Below, in pieces: positions 35,805 to 44,961 of a DNA stretch of 64,000 nucleotides. Positions within the stretch are counted from its first letter, which is position 1, and each line of letters opens with the position of its first letter. Source of the stretch: Psychrobacillus sp044762655 (GTDB taxonomy: Bacteria > Bacillota > Bacilli > Bacillales_A > Planococcaceae); assembly GCF_044762655.1 (NCBI RefSeq), contig NZ_JBIWER010000003.1, positions 186,001 through 250,000 on the forward strand, in the 5' to 3' direction. The notes under the pieces were generated by a model that searched no databases, had not been told where the DNA came from, and worked only from the letters and a program-made list of their open reading frames with translations. The position numbers were made by a program, and so were the translations under genes.

Positions 35805-36155
35805 TCAAATAGTTGAATTTTCATCTTTAACTGTTACTGGCTCTTCAAAGAATTCTACTGGTTTTTCTTTGTAAGCTACTACCTCATTTTGTAAAACACC
35901 AATGGTAGCATCTTTCTTTTCCATTTCTTTCTCCAAATGCCTCACTTTTCGAGATAATACAAACGAGCGATAAATTGCAACTGAACCACTAAGAAGCGCG
36001 CCTAATAGTGCAGAGCCCAAGATAACAAGAATAAGGGGCCATTGAGCAGTTCCAAAAACATAGTTGACTGGAACAGTATCTACGTTATAAATAGCAAATA
36101 AAGCGATAATAATAGCGAATAGCAAACCGAATAATAGTGACCATTGAAACTTCAT
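35805..36155 (-). CDS. lapA: LapA domain membrane protein (DUF1049, YrvD)
   Basis: A 116-residue protein with two membrane helices (about 5-23 and 40-62) joined by the short loop NVDTVPVNYVFG typical of the LapA/DUF1049 family, then a cytoplasmic coiled coil (VRHLEKEMEKKDATIGVLQN) and an acidic tail. In other bacteria LapA proteins help assemble lipopolysaccharide machinery; Gram-positive members have no known function. Position upstream of recJ and downstream of secDF matches B. subtilis yrvD. Confidence 0.88.
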   Translation of the reverse strand: MKFQWSLLFGLLFAIIIALFAIYNVDTVPVNYVFGTAQWPLILVILGSALLGALLSGSVAIYRSFVLSRKVRHLEKEMEKKDATIGVLQNEVVAYKEKPVEFFEEPVTVKDENSTI

Positions 36156-36187
36156 ATTGATCCTCCTTATCTTTTTATTATAGAAAA

Positions 36188-36226
36188 AAATGGAACAGAG
36201 TATATAAAAGTTATACCCTGCTCCAT
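36188..36226 (-). terminator. Intrinsic terminator of secDF
   Basis: Imperfect stem TGGAGCAGGGTATAA / TTATATACTCTGTTCCA followed by TTTTTTTC on the minus strand. Confidence 0.82.
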
Positions 36227-36240
36227 CTTACACTTAAACA

Positions 36241-38517
36241 TTAAACGACCGGCTCATCAGAACCCCATTTTTTCTCTTCTTTTTTAACTTCGATACCGCC
36301 GGTTTTACGCAATTCTTTCACTTTTAAATCGAACCAAATTTGTGCTGCGATGAAAATCGAAGAATACGTTCCAGCTAATAGCCCAATTAGTAAAGCGATT
36401 GAGAAATTGCGGATTCCCTCTGCACCAAATATCAATAATGCTACTACTACTAAAATTACAGTAAGAACGGTATTAACCGAACGTCCAAGCGTTTGTCTTA
36501 GTGACTTATTGACAATCGTTGCCAGCTCTTCTTCAGAGGCAATCTTATCACTTCGCTGCAAGTTTTCTCGAATACGGTCAAAGGTTACAATCGTATCGTT
36601 TATTGAATAACCGACTATCGTTAATACAGCCGCTATAAACGTAATATCTACTTCTAGGCGAAGAATACTAAATATAGATACCATTAAGAATGCATCATGG
36701 AGTAGGGAAACGATTGATGCTACTCCCATTCTCCATTCGAAACGGAGAGCAACATAAATGATTATTCCAATAGCTGCAAACGCTAATGCTTTTAATGCAT
36801 TTTTCACAAGTTCTTGTCCAACAGTAGGAGAGACCGTGCTCACTGCTGGTTCAGCCCCAAACTGTTCAGTCATTTCTATTTTTAATGTTTTAATCTCTTC
36901 CTGTGTAAAGTCATCTTTATATCGAACTACTGCACTGTCCCCATTTTCACCAGAAATTACAATATCATCTGAAGGCATGCCAATGCTTTCAATTTTCTCT
37001 GTAACAATTTCTTGGGTTAACGGTTGAGTAGATTCAATTTGAACACGTGTACCAGAAGAAAAGTCAATTCCAAGATTTAATTTGAATACACTTAAAACGA
37101 TAATTCCTGCAATCGTCAACGTAATGGAAGCAATGTAGAAAATTTTACGACTATGAACAAAATCAAAGCGGTCAAATTTTGTTGTTAAGTCTAGTGTATC
37201 TACTTCTTCTTCTGGAGGGTGTATTTTTTTCTTAGGTATACCAAACCAACCAGGCTTATTATCGAAGTAACCACTATGAACTAGTAAACCTAGTAAAATA
37301 CGTGAAGCCCATACAGCTGTAATGAAAATAACTAAAATACTAATGATTAACAGTGTAGCAAATCCTTTTACGGAACTTGTACCGAAGAAGAATAATACCA
37401 CCGCTGCTAATAATGTTGTAATATTTGCATCGAAAATTGCAGTAAAGGATTCTTTTGCACCTGCATCAAATGCTTTCTTCACTGATTTACCAACACGTAA
37501 TTCTTCTCTTACTCGCTCATAGGTTAGAATATTAGCGTCTACTGCCATACCTACCCCAAGAACAATTGCCGCAATTCCTGGCAGTGTTAATACACCATTA
37601 ATCCAATCGAAAATAACTAAGATTAAGAAAATATAAACAACTAATGAAATAACTGCAATAATACCAGGCAGTCGATAATACCCAATCATGAAAATGAAAA
37701 TTGCAGCGATACCTATAATACTAGCTAAAATAGTACTGTTTAATGCTTCTTCCCCAAATTGTGCACCTACTGAAGTAGAGTAGATTTCTTCTAATTCAAC
37801 TGGAAGAGCACCAGCATTTAAAATTCCCGATAGATGTTTTGTTTCATCCACTGTAAATGCACCGGAAATTTCTACGCTATCTGAGCTGATACGCTGAGAA
37901 ACTCGTGGAGCTGAAGTGAATTTTTGTTTCCCTTCAGGCTTCAAGACTTCCTCTTTATATGAATCCACGCCTTCTTCAAAGTCTAACCAAATAACTAGAA
38001 CATTGTCTGGGGCTGGTTTTGCTGCAATTTCAGAAGTAATTTCAGCAAATTTGTTAGCATCTTTTAACTCTAAAGTTACTATTGGTTGTCCTTGTTGGTC
38101 AAACGCTGCTTTCGCTCCGCTTTCTTTTAAGTCCATGCCATCTAGCATTATATTATCATCGGAATCTCGGAATGTTAAGTTCGCTTGCGTCGATAATAAC
38201 TCTCTGGCAGAGTTTTGATCGTCGACACCAGCAAGCTGTACACGAATTCGGTTGCCATCCTCAATTTGAATACTAGGCTCACTTACTCCTAATACGTCAA
38301 TACGACTCGTAAGTGCTGAAGCTGTATCTGCTACAACATCTTCCGTTATTTCTTGTCCATCTTTTAATTCGTTTACTTGGTACAGTACCTCAAAACCACC
38401 TTGAAGATCTAATCCAAGCTTAATATTGTTTAATACACCTGTAACCGTGGGACTGATTGTACCTGCAAAAATAACGAGTAGCAATAAAAACGCCACTATG
38501 CGTCCTCTAGTTTTCAT
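36241..38517 (-). CDS. secDF: Protein translocase subunit SecDF (fused)
   Basis: Proton-driven membrane protein that pulls secreted proteins out of the SecYEG channel. 758 residues: SecD half (TM1, LGLDLQGGFEVLYQV, large periplasmic-side domain to about 240, five helices with GVGMAVDANILTYERVREEL) fused to the SecF half from about 450 (LGIDFSSGTRVQIE, VGYSINDTIVTFDRIRENL). The fusion is normal in Bacillus. GAGGAGG precedes the ATG. The upstream comN terminator is only about 20 bp away. Confidence 0.97.
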   Translation of the reverse strand: MKTRGRIVAFLLLLVIFAGTISPTVTGVLNNIKLGLDLQGGFEVLYQVNELKDGQEITEDVVADTASALTSRIDVLGVSEPSIQIEDGNRIRVQLAGVDDQNSARELLSTQANLTFRDSDDNIMLDGMDLKESGAKAAFDQQGQPIVTLELKDANKFAEITSEIAAKPAPDNVLVIWLDFEEGVDSYKEEVLKPEGKQKFTSAPRVSQRISSDSVEISGAFTVDETKHLSGILNAGALPVELEEIYSTSVGAQFGEEALNSTILASIIGIAAIFIFMIGYYRLPGIIAVISLVVYIFLILVIFDWINGVLTLPGIAAIVLGVGMAVDANILTYERVREELRVGKSVKKAFDAGAKESFTAIFDANITTLLAAVVLFFFGTSSVKGFATLLIISILVIFITAVWASRILLGLLVHSGYFDNKPGWFGIPKKKIHPPEEEVDTLDLTTKFDRFDFVHSRKIFYIASITLTIAGIIVLSVFKLNLGIDFSSGTRVQIESTQPLTQEIVTEKIESIGMPSDDIVISGENGDSAVVRYKDDFTQEEIKTLKIEMTEQFGAEPAVSTVSPTVGQELVKNALKALAFAAIGIIIYVALRFEWRMGVASIVSLLHDAFLMVSIFSILRLEVDITFIAAVLTIVGYSINDTIVTFDRIRENLQRSDKIASEEELATIVNKSLRQTLGRSVNTVLTVILVVVALLIFGAEGIRNFSIALLIGLLAGTYSSIFIAAQIWFDLKVKELRKTGGIEVKKEEKKWGSDEPVV

Positions 38518-38535
38518 CTGTAGATTTCCTCCTCA

Positions 38536-38575
38536 AAAAAAAAGCAACAAGTTTATTATGAAACACGTTGCGCTC
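38536..38575 (-). terminator. Terminator-like hairpin between comN and secDF
   Basis: Stem GCAAC(GT)GTTT / AAAC(TT)GTTGC with two mismatches followed by nine T on the minus strand, ending just before the secDF ribosome-binding site. Confidence 0.7.
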
Positions 38576-38595
38576 ACTGTCAAATAGGTACGCAC

Positions 38596-38910
38596 TTACT
38601 TTTCATCGAAACTAGGGTTTAATAACATTTGCAATTCATCTTGATTAATCTCAGAAAACCAATTAGATGTTCTCTGATTTTCAATTTGTTCAAACGTCAT
38701 ATATTCTGCGGGAGAAATAGTGAGTATATCATTAATGATTTGATATAAGGGCAAAGAAAGAATATCTTTTTTCTTCCACTTTTTAGTCACACAAAATTTC
38801 CAAATATCTTTCTCTGTAACCGTATCATATTGATAAACGACAAACTCATTTTTCTTACTTTCTAGAGCTGGTAGTACGTGCGTAAAAATATCTTCATAAT
38901 TATTTTCCAT
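38596..38910 (-). CDS. comN: Post-transcriptional regulator ComN
   Basis: A 104-residue protein resembling B. subtilis ComN (YrzD), which controls comE late-competence mRNA and localises to septum and poles through DivIVA. Recognised from the pattern LPALESKKNEFVVYQYDTVTE...WKKKDILSLPLYQIINDILT...YMTFEQIENQRTSNWF and from its place between secDF and spoVB. Divergent from spoVB, 92 bp apart. Confidence 0.82.
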   Translation of the reverse strand: MENNYEDIFTHVLPALESKKNEFVVYQYDTVTEKDIWKFCVTKKWKKKDILSLPLYQIINDILTISPAEYMTFEQIENQRTSNWFSEINQDELQMLLNPSFDEK

Positions 38911-39002
38911 AATGTCGCACCTCTTTTAAAGAATAATGTACTAAGCAATATGCATATTGTTATTGTATACGAAGTTCCTGTATTTGAGAAGGAAGTGTTT
39001 AA

Positions 39003-40529
39003 TTGTCTACATTTTTAAAAGGGTCTATATTGCTAATGATTTCCATTTTTTTGTCTAAGTTTTTAGGATTTGTTTATCGTATGCAGTTTGTTCGGTTAAC
39101 TGGTGAAGAAACAGTTGGCATTTATATGACTGCCTATCCAGCTTTTATATTTTTTCTTTCCTTGGTACAACTTGGTATTCCAATTGCAATGGCTAAAATC
39201 ATAGCAGAATTACGCGCAAGGAATGCCATCACAGACTATTTCTCTGTTATGCGAACATCTGTCATCGTTACAGTTATATCCATCTTACTATTTACGCCAC
39301 TATTTATCTTTGTAACGCCTTATATTTCGGGTAATCTATTAAAAAATGATGCTATTACAATGACATTATATGTATCAATCGCAATCGTCCCAATCGCAGC
39401 TGCCGGAGGAATATTGAAAGGATTTTTCCAAGGAATAGCCCGCTTAGAAGAAACAGCAGTTGCCCAACTAATGGAACAAATAGTACGCATTATTTTAATC
39501 AGTTTTTTATTACCTTTCTTTTTAACCGCCGCTACTCCACAAGAAGCTGCTGCTTATGCGATGGTTTTAGCACTAATTGCAGAACTAATTGCATTGCTCT
39601 ATTTAAAATGGAAGTATGACAAATGGAAAATTAAACAAACGTATAGCAAAACGTCTAAACCTTACCCATTATCTCCACTTTTTGCGATTGCATTACCGTC
39701 TTCCGGAAGTCGTCTATTCGGCTCATTTACATGGTTTTTGGAACCAATTATTTTCATTAAAGCTTTAGCTATTACTGGTATTACTGCGGTTGCCGCCACA
39801 ACACTTTACGGGGTTATTTCAGGAGTTTTAGTTCCTTTATTATTATTCCCTTCCTTTATCCCATACGCGCTTTCTATAGTCCTAATACCCGCAGTTAGTG
39901 ATGCATTTGCACGGAAAAATTTTAAGCTTTTAAAAGAAAGAATCCATCTTTCCTTAAAATTCTCAACATTGACCGGCTGTTATGCAGCTACACTGTTTTA
40001 CCTTCACGGCGGTGAGCTAGTAGAGGCGCTATTCCATGTTGATAATGCAACGGTATATATGAAAATCCTTTCACCTATTTTTTTCTTTTATTATATTCAA
40101 AGTCCTTTGTTCTCAATTTTGCAGGCTCTAAATAATTCAAAAGCTGCTTTTCTCAATTCCTTATATGGTGGAGTAGGAAAACTATTATTACTATTTTTCC
40201 TTGCTTCTCAAGTTACTATCCAAGAAAAAGGTGCAATCGTTGCGATTGGATTTGGAGTATTGATTACTTCATTCTTACATATCGCTTCTTTGAAAGAAAA
40301 AAAAGAAGCACAAATTGGCTTCTCCTTTTTTGTCATACCGTATGCAGTATTTTTGTTAACCATTATTTCAAGACCATTAATTATTTCCATTGGAAGTTAC
40401 TCATTACTAACCGATTGTCTATTAACTATGCTGTATTTAACAATCGCTTTAGTACTTTTTAGACAGATTAAACGTAAAGAGTTAAGCGTCATTTTCAAGA
40501 TTGCTAAAACCTCTAAAAACAGATTTTGA
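39003..40529 (+). CDS. spoVB: Stage V sporulation protein B (MOP/MATE-like flippase)
   Basis: Polytopic protein required for spore cortex synthesis, thought to flip lipid II precursors in the forespore outer membrane. 508 residues, about 14 helices. Family segments: KGSILLMISIFLSKFLGFVY at the start, GGILKGFFQGIARLEETAVA, and AFLNSLYGGVGKLLLLF. The start is TTG, 9 nt after AAGGAAG; no ATG lies nearby in frame. It ends 7 bp from a convergent gene with no terminator between them. Confidence 0.93.
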   Translation: MSTFLKGSILLMISIFLSKFLGFVYRMQFVRLTGEETVGIYMTAYPAFIFFLSLVQLGIPIAMAKIIAELRARNAITDYFSVMRTSVIVTVISILLFTPLFIFVTPYISGNLLKNDAITMTLYVSIAIVPIAAAGGILKGFFQGIARLEETAVAQLMEQIVRIILISFLLPFFLTAATPQEAAAYAMVLALIAELIALLYLKWKYDKWKIKQTYSKTSKPYPLSPLFAIALPSSGSRLFGSFTWFLEPIIFIKALAITGITAVAATTLYGVISGVLVPLLLFPSFIPYALSIVLIPAVSDAFARKNFKLLKERIHLSLKFSTLTGCYAATLFYLHGGELVEALFHVDNATVYMKILSPIFFFYYIQSPLFSILQALNNSKAAFLNSLYGGVGKLLLLFFLASQVTIQEKGAIVAIGFGVLITSFLHIASLKEKKEAQIGFSFFVIPYAVFLLTIISRPLIISIGSYSLLTDCLLTMLYLTIALVLFRQIKRKELSVIFKIAKTSKNRF

Positions 40530-40536
40530 TAAATTG

Positions 40537-41178
40537 TTACTTAGATGAAGTTTTAAGCTGAATATAGAGCTCTTCGTTTTCATAACTACAGTAAAATATT
40601 TTTTTATAACTCATGATCTGCTTTTGCTCTAATTCTTGTATTAACCATTTTTCGCTTTTACCTATATGTTCTAAATGTCTTTGCTGTATTTCTCCATCAA
40701 TGATGAGAGGAAATATATATTGTTCTTCATCTTTTTTAAAAACAGATAAATTCCCAGATGGCTCCAAAAAAGCATAGGAAACTGACTGGATTGAACCAAT
40801 CTGCTGCTCTCTTAATTGTTGAAGCAGGTCATCTAGGTTATATCGTTGTTTTCTCATCTCTTTTTCGACGATGATTCCATCTCTCATAAGTATAGAAGGC
40901 TCACCTTCCATCATATCACGAAACTTTTTGCTTTTTAATGAAAAATAGGATACGCTAATTTGAATAAGAGATAGTAAAATCATTGGAACAATTGCATGAA
41001 AAAACTTACTATGTGGATCATCTAAAGAGAATGCTGCAACCTCAGCTATTAGCAGGAAAACAACTAAGTCAAAAATACTTAGCTCGCCGACTTCTCTTTT
41101 CCCCATAAGACGAAGAATTAACAGTATAAACCAATACAAAACAAATGTCCGAATTATAATTATGAGTATGTCGTGCAC
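40537..41178 (-). CDS. yrbG: DUF421 family membrane protein (YrbG-like)
   Basis: A 213-residue protein: three membrane helices in the first 85 residues (IIIIRTFVLYWFILLILRLMGKREVGELSIFDLVVFLLIAEVA region) and two cytoplasmic DUF421 subdomains with EPSILMRDGIIVEKEMRKQR and LREQQIGSIQSVSYAFLEPS. The family includes YetF, YkjA and spore-germination-related proteins; the fold's biochemical role is unknown. A spoVB neighbour is the same as in B. subtilis yrbG. Convergent with spoVB. Confidence 0.9.
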   Translation of the reverse strand: MHDILIIIIRTFVLYWFILLILRLMGKREVGELSIFDLVVFLLIAEVAAFSLDDPHSKFFHAIVPMILLSLIQISVSYFSLKSKKFRDMMEGEPSILMRDGIIVEKEMRKQRYNLDDLLQQLREQQIGSIQSVSYAFLEPSGNLSVFKKDEEQYIFPLIIDGEIQQRHLEHIGKSEKWLIQELEQKQIMSYKKIFYCSYENEELYIQLKTSSK

Positions 41179-41205
41179 ATAATCACCTCATAATTACTTT
41201 GCCCA

Positions 41206-41249
41206 AAGAAAAAGAACTTACTCATAAAAATGAATAAGTTCTTTTTCTT
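41206..41249 (-). terminator. Terminator of the queA-tgt-yajC run
   Basis: 15-bp perfect stem AAGAAAAAGAACTTA / TAAGTTCTTTTTCTT, A/T-rich on both sides, about 170 bp past the yajC stop. Confidence 0.8.
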
Positions 41250-41327
41250 ATGTATTTAATATTAATATTAAATCTAGCATACTTAGCAGTTATGTAGTTG
41301 TCCCACCAATAATCAGTATGGTGCTTT

Positions 41328-41365
41328 AGGATTTTAAGTAAAAGCTTACTTTTACTTAAAATCCT
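41328..41365. repeat. Perfect 17-bp inverted repeat with 4-nt loop
   Basis: AGGATTTTAAGTAAAAG, loop CTTA, then its exact reverse complement. No T-run follows on either strand. It lies between the yajC stop and the terminator at 41206, so it would fold in the 3' untranslated region of the yajC transcript. Confidence 0.85.
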
Positions 41366-41417
41366 TCCAGTACACAAGCTGTTGTCGTGACTATCCGACA
41401 CATTTCGCTTTTCTTTA

Positions 41418-41684
41418 TTACTTAGTTTCTGTTACTACTCTTCCCACTGCTACGCGCTCGAATTGTAAACGAGTACCATCTGCAACAGTAACGAAAATCG
41501 TTTGATCATCTACTGCATCTACCGTGGCGTGTAACCCACCAACTGTGATGATTTGGTCACCACGTTTAAGATTGCTTTGCATTTGTGCTGTTGTTTTTTG
41601 ACGCTTCTGTGCTGGTCGAATGATGAAGAACCACATTACTGCGAACATAGCAATAATTGGCAACAAACCTACTAATGTATCCAT
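41418..41684 (-). CDS. yajC: Preprotein translocase subunit YajC
   Basis: Small accessory subunit of the Sec holotranslocon with SecDF. 88 residues: one N-terminal membrane helix (about 5-22, ending WFFIIRPAQKRQK, the family hallmark), then a soluble part with LKRGDQIITVGGLHATVDAV. It follows tgt, the order seen throughout bacteria. Confidence 0.95.
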   Translation of the reverse strand: MDTLVGLLPIIAMFAVMWFFIIRPAQKRQKTTAQMQSNLKRGDQIITVGGLHATVDAVDDQTIFVTVADGTRLQFERVAVGRVVTETK

Positions 41685-41728
41685 GTATTTATTTCCCCCC
41701 TTTTATCTCTTTAACTAGTATACAAGAA

Positions 41729-42868
41729 TCAGAAGTTTTTTGCATTTGGTTTGTTATACCCATATTCTTCAAAAAATTCTTCTTTAAAATCTAGCAGACG
41801 ATCTTCACGTATTGCTTGTCTCACATTTTCCATTAATTTCATTAGGAAATGCAAGTTATGATAAGACGCTAGACGTAAACCAAATGTTTCATCCGCTTTA
41901 AATAAATGGCGAATATAAGCACGTGAATAATTTTTACATGTGTAACAATCGCATTTTTCATCGATAGGTCCGAAATCGCGAGCAAATTTAGCACTTTTAA
42001 TAACTAGACGGCCTTGATGAGTAAAGAATGTACCATTACGTGCAATACGTGTTGGTAACACACAGTCAAACATATCAACACCGCGAATAGAACCATCGAT
42101 TAATGAGTCAGGTGAACCAACTCCCATTAAATATCGAGGCTTGTTTTCAGGCATCATTGGTGTAGTAAAATCAAGTACACGATTCATCACATCTTTCGGT
42201 TCACCAACAGATAATCCTCCAATGGCATATCCCGGGAAATCTAGAGAAACTAAATCCTTTGCAGATTGACGGCGTAATTCCTCGTATTCTCCGCCTTGGA
42301 TGATTCCAAATAGTCCTTGCTTATCCGTATTCTTGTGAGCAGTTAAACAACGCTCTGCCCAACGTGATGTACGTTCTACAGAGGCTTTCATATATTCAAA
42401 AGAGGCTGGATAAGGTGGACATTCATCAAATGCCATCATAATATCAGAACCTAAATCATTTTGAATTTCCATTGACTTTTCAGGACTTAGGAATAATTTA
42501 TCCCCATTTAAATGATTACGAAAATGAACACCTTCCTCTTCAATTTTACGCATATCACTCAAACTAAATACTTGGAATCCCCCGGAATCTGTAAGAATTG
42601 CACGATCCCAGTTCATAAATTTATGAAGCCCGCCTGCTTCTCGAATAATTTCGTTTCCTGGACGAAGCCATAGATGATAAGTATTACTAAGAATAATACC
42701 GGCCTTCATCTCTTTGATTTCTTCTGGTGCCATTGTTTTTACTGTTGCTTGTGTTCCTACTGGCATAAATGTAGGTGTTTCAAATGATCCGTGAGGTGTA
42801 TGTACTACACCTAATCGAGCACCTGTTTGCTTGTCTTTTTTTATAAGTTCATACGTAATTGCTGTCAT
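41729..42868 (-). CDS. tgt: Queuine tRNA-ribosyltransferase
   Basis: Exchanges guanine-34 for preQ1 in tRNAs with GUN anticodons. 379 residues: TIM-barrel signatures GILSNTYHLWLRPG, LTDSGGFQVFSLS with the catalytic Asp, FGIIQGGEYEELRRQSA, GGLSVGEP, and the zinc site CDCYTCKNYSRAYIRHL. Its start is 1 bp from the queA stop, so insertion of preQ1 and its conversion to epoxyqueuosine are coupled in expression. Confidence 0.97.
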   Translation of the reverse strand: MTAITYELIKKDKQTGARLGVVHTPHGSFETPTFMPVGTQATVKTMAPEEIKEMKAGIILSNTYHLWLRPGNEIIREAGGLHKFMNWDRAILTDSGGFQVFSLSDMRKIEEEGVHFRNHLNGDKLFLSPEKSMEIQNDLGSDIMMAFDECPPYPASFEYMKASVERTSRWAERCLTAHKNTDKQGLFGIIQGGEYEELRRQSAKDLVSLDFPGYAIGGLSVGEPKDVMNRVLDFTTPMMPENKPRYLMGVGSPDSLIDGSIRGVDMFDCVLPTRIARNGTFFTHQGRLVIKSAKFARDFGPIDEKCDCYTCKNYSRAYIRHLFKADETFGLRLASYHNLHFLMKLMENVRQAIREDRLLDFKEEFFEEYGYNKPNAKNF

Positions 42869-43909
42869 TTAATAATTCCTTCCTTTTATAAACATGGCAT
42901 CTCCAAAACTGAAAAACCGATACTTTAAGTCCACTGCTTCTTTATAGGCACGAAGTATAAATTCCCTAGAAGTAAGTGCACTAACAAGCATTACTAAAGT
43001 AGATTTAGGCAAGTGGAAATTCGTAATCATCCCATCTATACACTTGAATTCGTAACCTGGATAAATAAAGATCGAAGTCCAACCACTATCTGCTTGAAGG
43101 TGTCCATCAAATTTAGTTGCCACTGTTTCCAATGTTCTCGTGGATGTTGTTCCTACTGCAACAATCTTACCACCTGATGCTTTCACTTCGTTAATAACAT
43201 CTGCTGTTTCCTGTGAAATTCGATAATATTCCGAATGCATCTCATGATCATCTATGGAATCTACACTAACAGGGCGAAAAGTTCCAAGTCCGACGTGTAA
43301 TGTTACAAACGCTAACTTAACACCTTTTGAGCGAATGTCATCTAATAATGCATCGGTAAAATGTAATCCAGCTGTTGGCGCTGCTGCAGAACCCTGCTCT
43401 TTTGCATAAACCGTTTGATAGCGATCCTTGTTTTCCAGTTTTTCATGAATATAAGGGGGAAGTGGCATTTCACCTAATTGGTCTAATACTTCAAAAAACA
43501 CACCCGTGTATTCAAAACGGAAAATTCGTCCGCCATGGTCTTTAATATCTGTACAAATAGCTTTCAACAATCCTTCACCAAATGTTATTTCAGTTCCTAT
43601 TTTGACTCTTTTTGCAGGTTTCACAAGTGTTTCCCAATGATCTCCTTCAATTTGTGTCAATAAAAGAACTTCTACATTTGCTCCAGTTTCTTCTTTCATA
43701 CCCATTAGACGAGCAGGCATTACCTTTGTATCGTTCAACACGAGGCAATCTCCTTCATTTAATTCGTCTAGTATTTCCTTAAAATGAGTATGCGTATACG
43801 ACTGTTTTTCAAAATCAGCTATCAATAACTTGCTACTCGTTCTGTCCAAAAGTGGTGTTTGGGCAATTAGTTCTTCAGGTAATTCAAAATCAAAATCTTC
43901 TACTCTCAT
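42869..43909 (-). CDS. queA: S-adenosylmethionine:tRNA ribosyltransferase-isomerase
   Basis: Moves the ribosyl group of SAM onto preQ1 in tRNA to make epoxyqueuosine. 346 residues: FDFELPEELIAQTPL start, LVLNDTKVMPARLMG, EKLENKDRYQTVYA, and GSAAAPTAGLHFT, all family hallmarks. Lies 18 bp from ruvB and abuts tgt, as in B. subtilis ruvAB-queA-tgt-yajC. Confidence 0.97.
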   Translation of the reverse strand: MRVEDFDFELPEELIAQTPLLDRTSSKLLIADFEKQSYTHTHFKEILDELNEGDCLVLNDTKVMPARLMGMKEETGANVEVLLLTQIEGDHWETLVKPAKRVKIGTEITFGEGLLKAICTDIKDHGGRIFRFEYTGVFFEVLDQLGEMPLPPYIHEKLENKDRYQTVYAKEQGSAAAPTAGLHFTDALLDDIRSKGVKLAFVTLHVGLGTFRPVSVDSIDDHEMHSEYYRISQETADVINEVKASGGKIVAVGTTSTRTLETVATKFDGHLQADSGWTSIFIYPGYEFKCIDGMITNFHLPKSTLVMLVSALTSREFILRAYKEAVDLKYRFFSFGDAMFIKGRNY

Positions 43910-43927
43910 TTTTTAGGACATCCTTTA

Positions 43928-44938
43928 TTATTCTTTTCTTTCCACCGGCAACGGAATTCCGAAATGTTCATACGCAAGTGGTGTAACAATTCTTCCTCTA
44001 GGAGAACGCTGGATAAAGCCAATCTGCAATAGATATGGTTCGTATACATCTTCAATCGTAGTAGATTCTTCTCCAATACTAGCTGCAATGGTGTCCAATC
44101 CTACCGGACCACCTCTAAATCTTTCAATCATCGACATAATTAGCTTGTGGTCAATATGATCTAATCCACGAGGATCTACTTGTAATAACTCCAATGCTTC
44201 TCTGGCAATATCAAGAGAAATATATCCATTCCCACGTACCTGTGCGTAGTCTCGCACTCTTTTTAGCAAACGGTTAGCAATTCGTGGAGTACCTCGAGAT
44301 CTTCTAGCGATTTCTCCTGCCGATTCATGATCTATGGAGGCGTTAAATAGCTCTGCACTCCGAATCACTATGGACGTTAATGAATCTTCATCATAATAAT
44401 CTAGACGTAACAGTACACCAAAGCGATCTCGCAGTGGTGCAGATAATGCTCCCGCTCTAGTAGTCGCACCGATTAACGTAAATGGTGGTAGGTCGAGACG
44501 AACACTTCTAGCAGCAGGTCCTTTTCCTACTACGATATCCAAGCAAAAGTCTTCCATAGCAGGGTAAAGCACTTCCTCTATAGATCGATTCAACCGATGA
44601 ATTTCGTCTATAAATAATACATCTCCAGGCTCTAAAGAACTAACAATTGCAGCCAAATCACCAGGACGCTCGATTGCTGGACCGCTTGTCATACGAATTT
44701 GTACGTCCATTTCATTGGCTATTACAGCAGCAAGTGTTGTCTTTCCTAGTCCAGGAGGTCCGTATAAAAGACAATGGTCTAAGCTTTCACTTCTCATTTT
44801 AGCCGCTTCGATAAAAATTTCCAAATTATGTTTAATCTTATGTTGCCCAATATATTGCTGTAGAAACTGCGGACGAAGCGATTGCTCAAAAGGCTCGTCA
44901 AAATTGGAGATTTCACTTGAAATGACACGTTCATCCAC
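43928..44938 (-). CDS. ruvB: Holliday junction branch migration helicase RuvB
   Basis: AAA+ motor that drives branch migration with RuvA. 336 residues: SLRPQFLQQYIGQHKIK, Walker A GPPGLGKTTLA, Walker B LFIDEIHRLNR, sensor GATTRAGALSAPLRDRFG, and the C-terminal winged helix (GGPVGLDTIAASIGEE, FIQRSPRGRIVTPLAYEHFG). RuvC is absent, as in other Firmicutes which use RecU instead. Confidence 0.97.
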   Translation of the reverse strand: MDERVISSEISNFDEPFEQSLRPQFLQQYIGQHKIKHNLEIFIEAAKMRSESLDHCLLYGPPGLGKTTLAAVIANEMDVQIRMTSGPAIERPGDLAAIVSSLEPGDVLFIDEIHRLNRSIEEVLYPAMEDFCLDIVVGKGPAARSVRLDLPPFTLIGATTRAGALSAPLRDRFGVLLRLDYYDEDSLTSIVIRSAELFNASIDHESAGEIARRSRGTPRIANRLLKRVRDYAQVRGNGYISLDIAREALELLQVDPRGLDHIDHKLIMSMIERFRGGPVGLDTIAASIGEESTTIEDVYEPYLLQIGFIQRSPRGRIVTPLAYEHFGIPLPVERKE

Positions 44939-44961
44939 ACATAAAACCTCCTTTCTTTTGT

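Noticed and set aside
35584..35808. 74-codon frame across copy R5 and the lapA terminator
   Set aside because: Runs through repeat and terminator; no start signal.
40529..40537. Terminator between spoVB and the DUF421 gene
   Set aside because: Only 7 bp separate the convergent genes and no hairpin with T-run is visible at either coding end.
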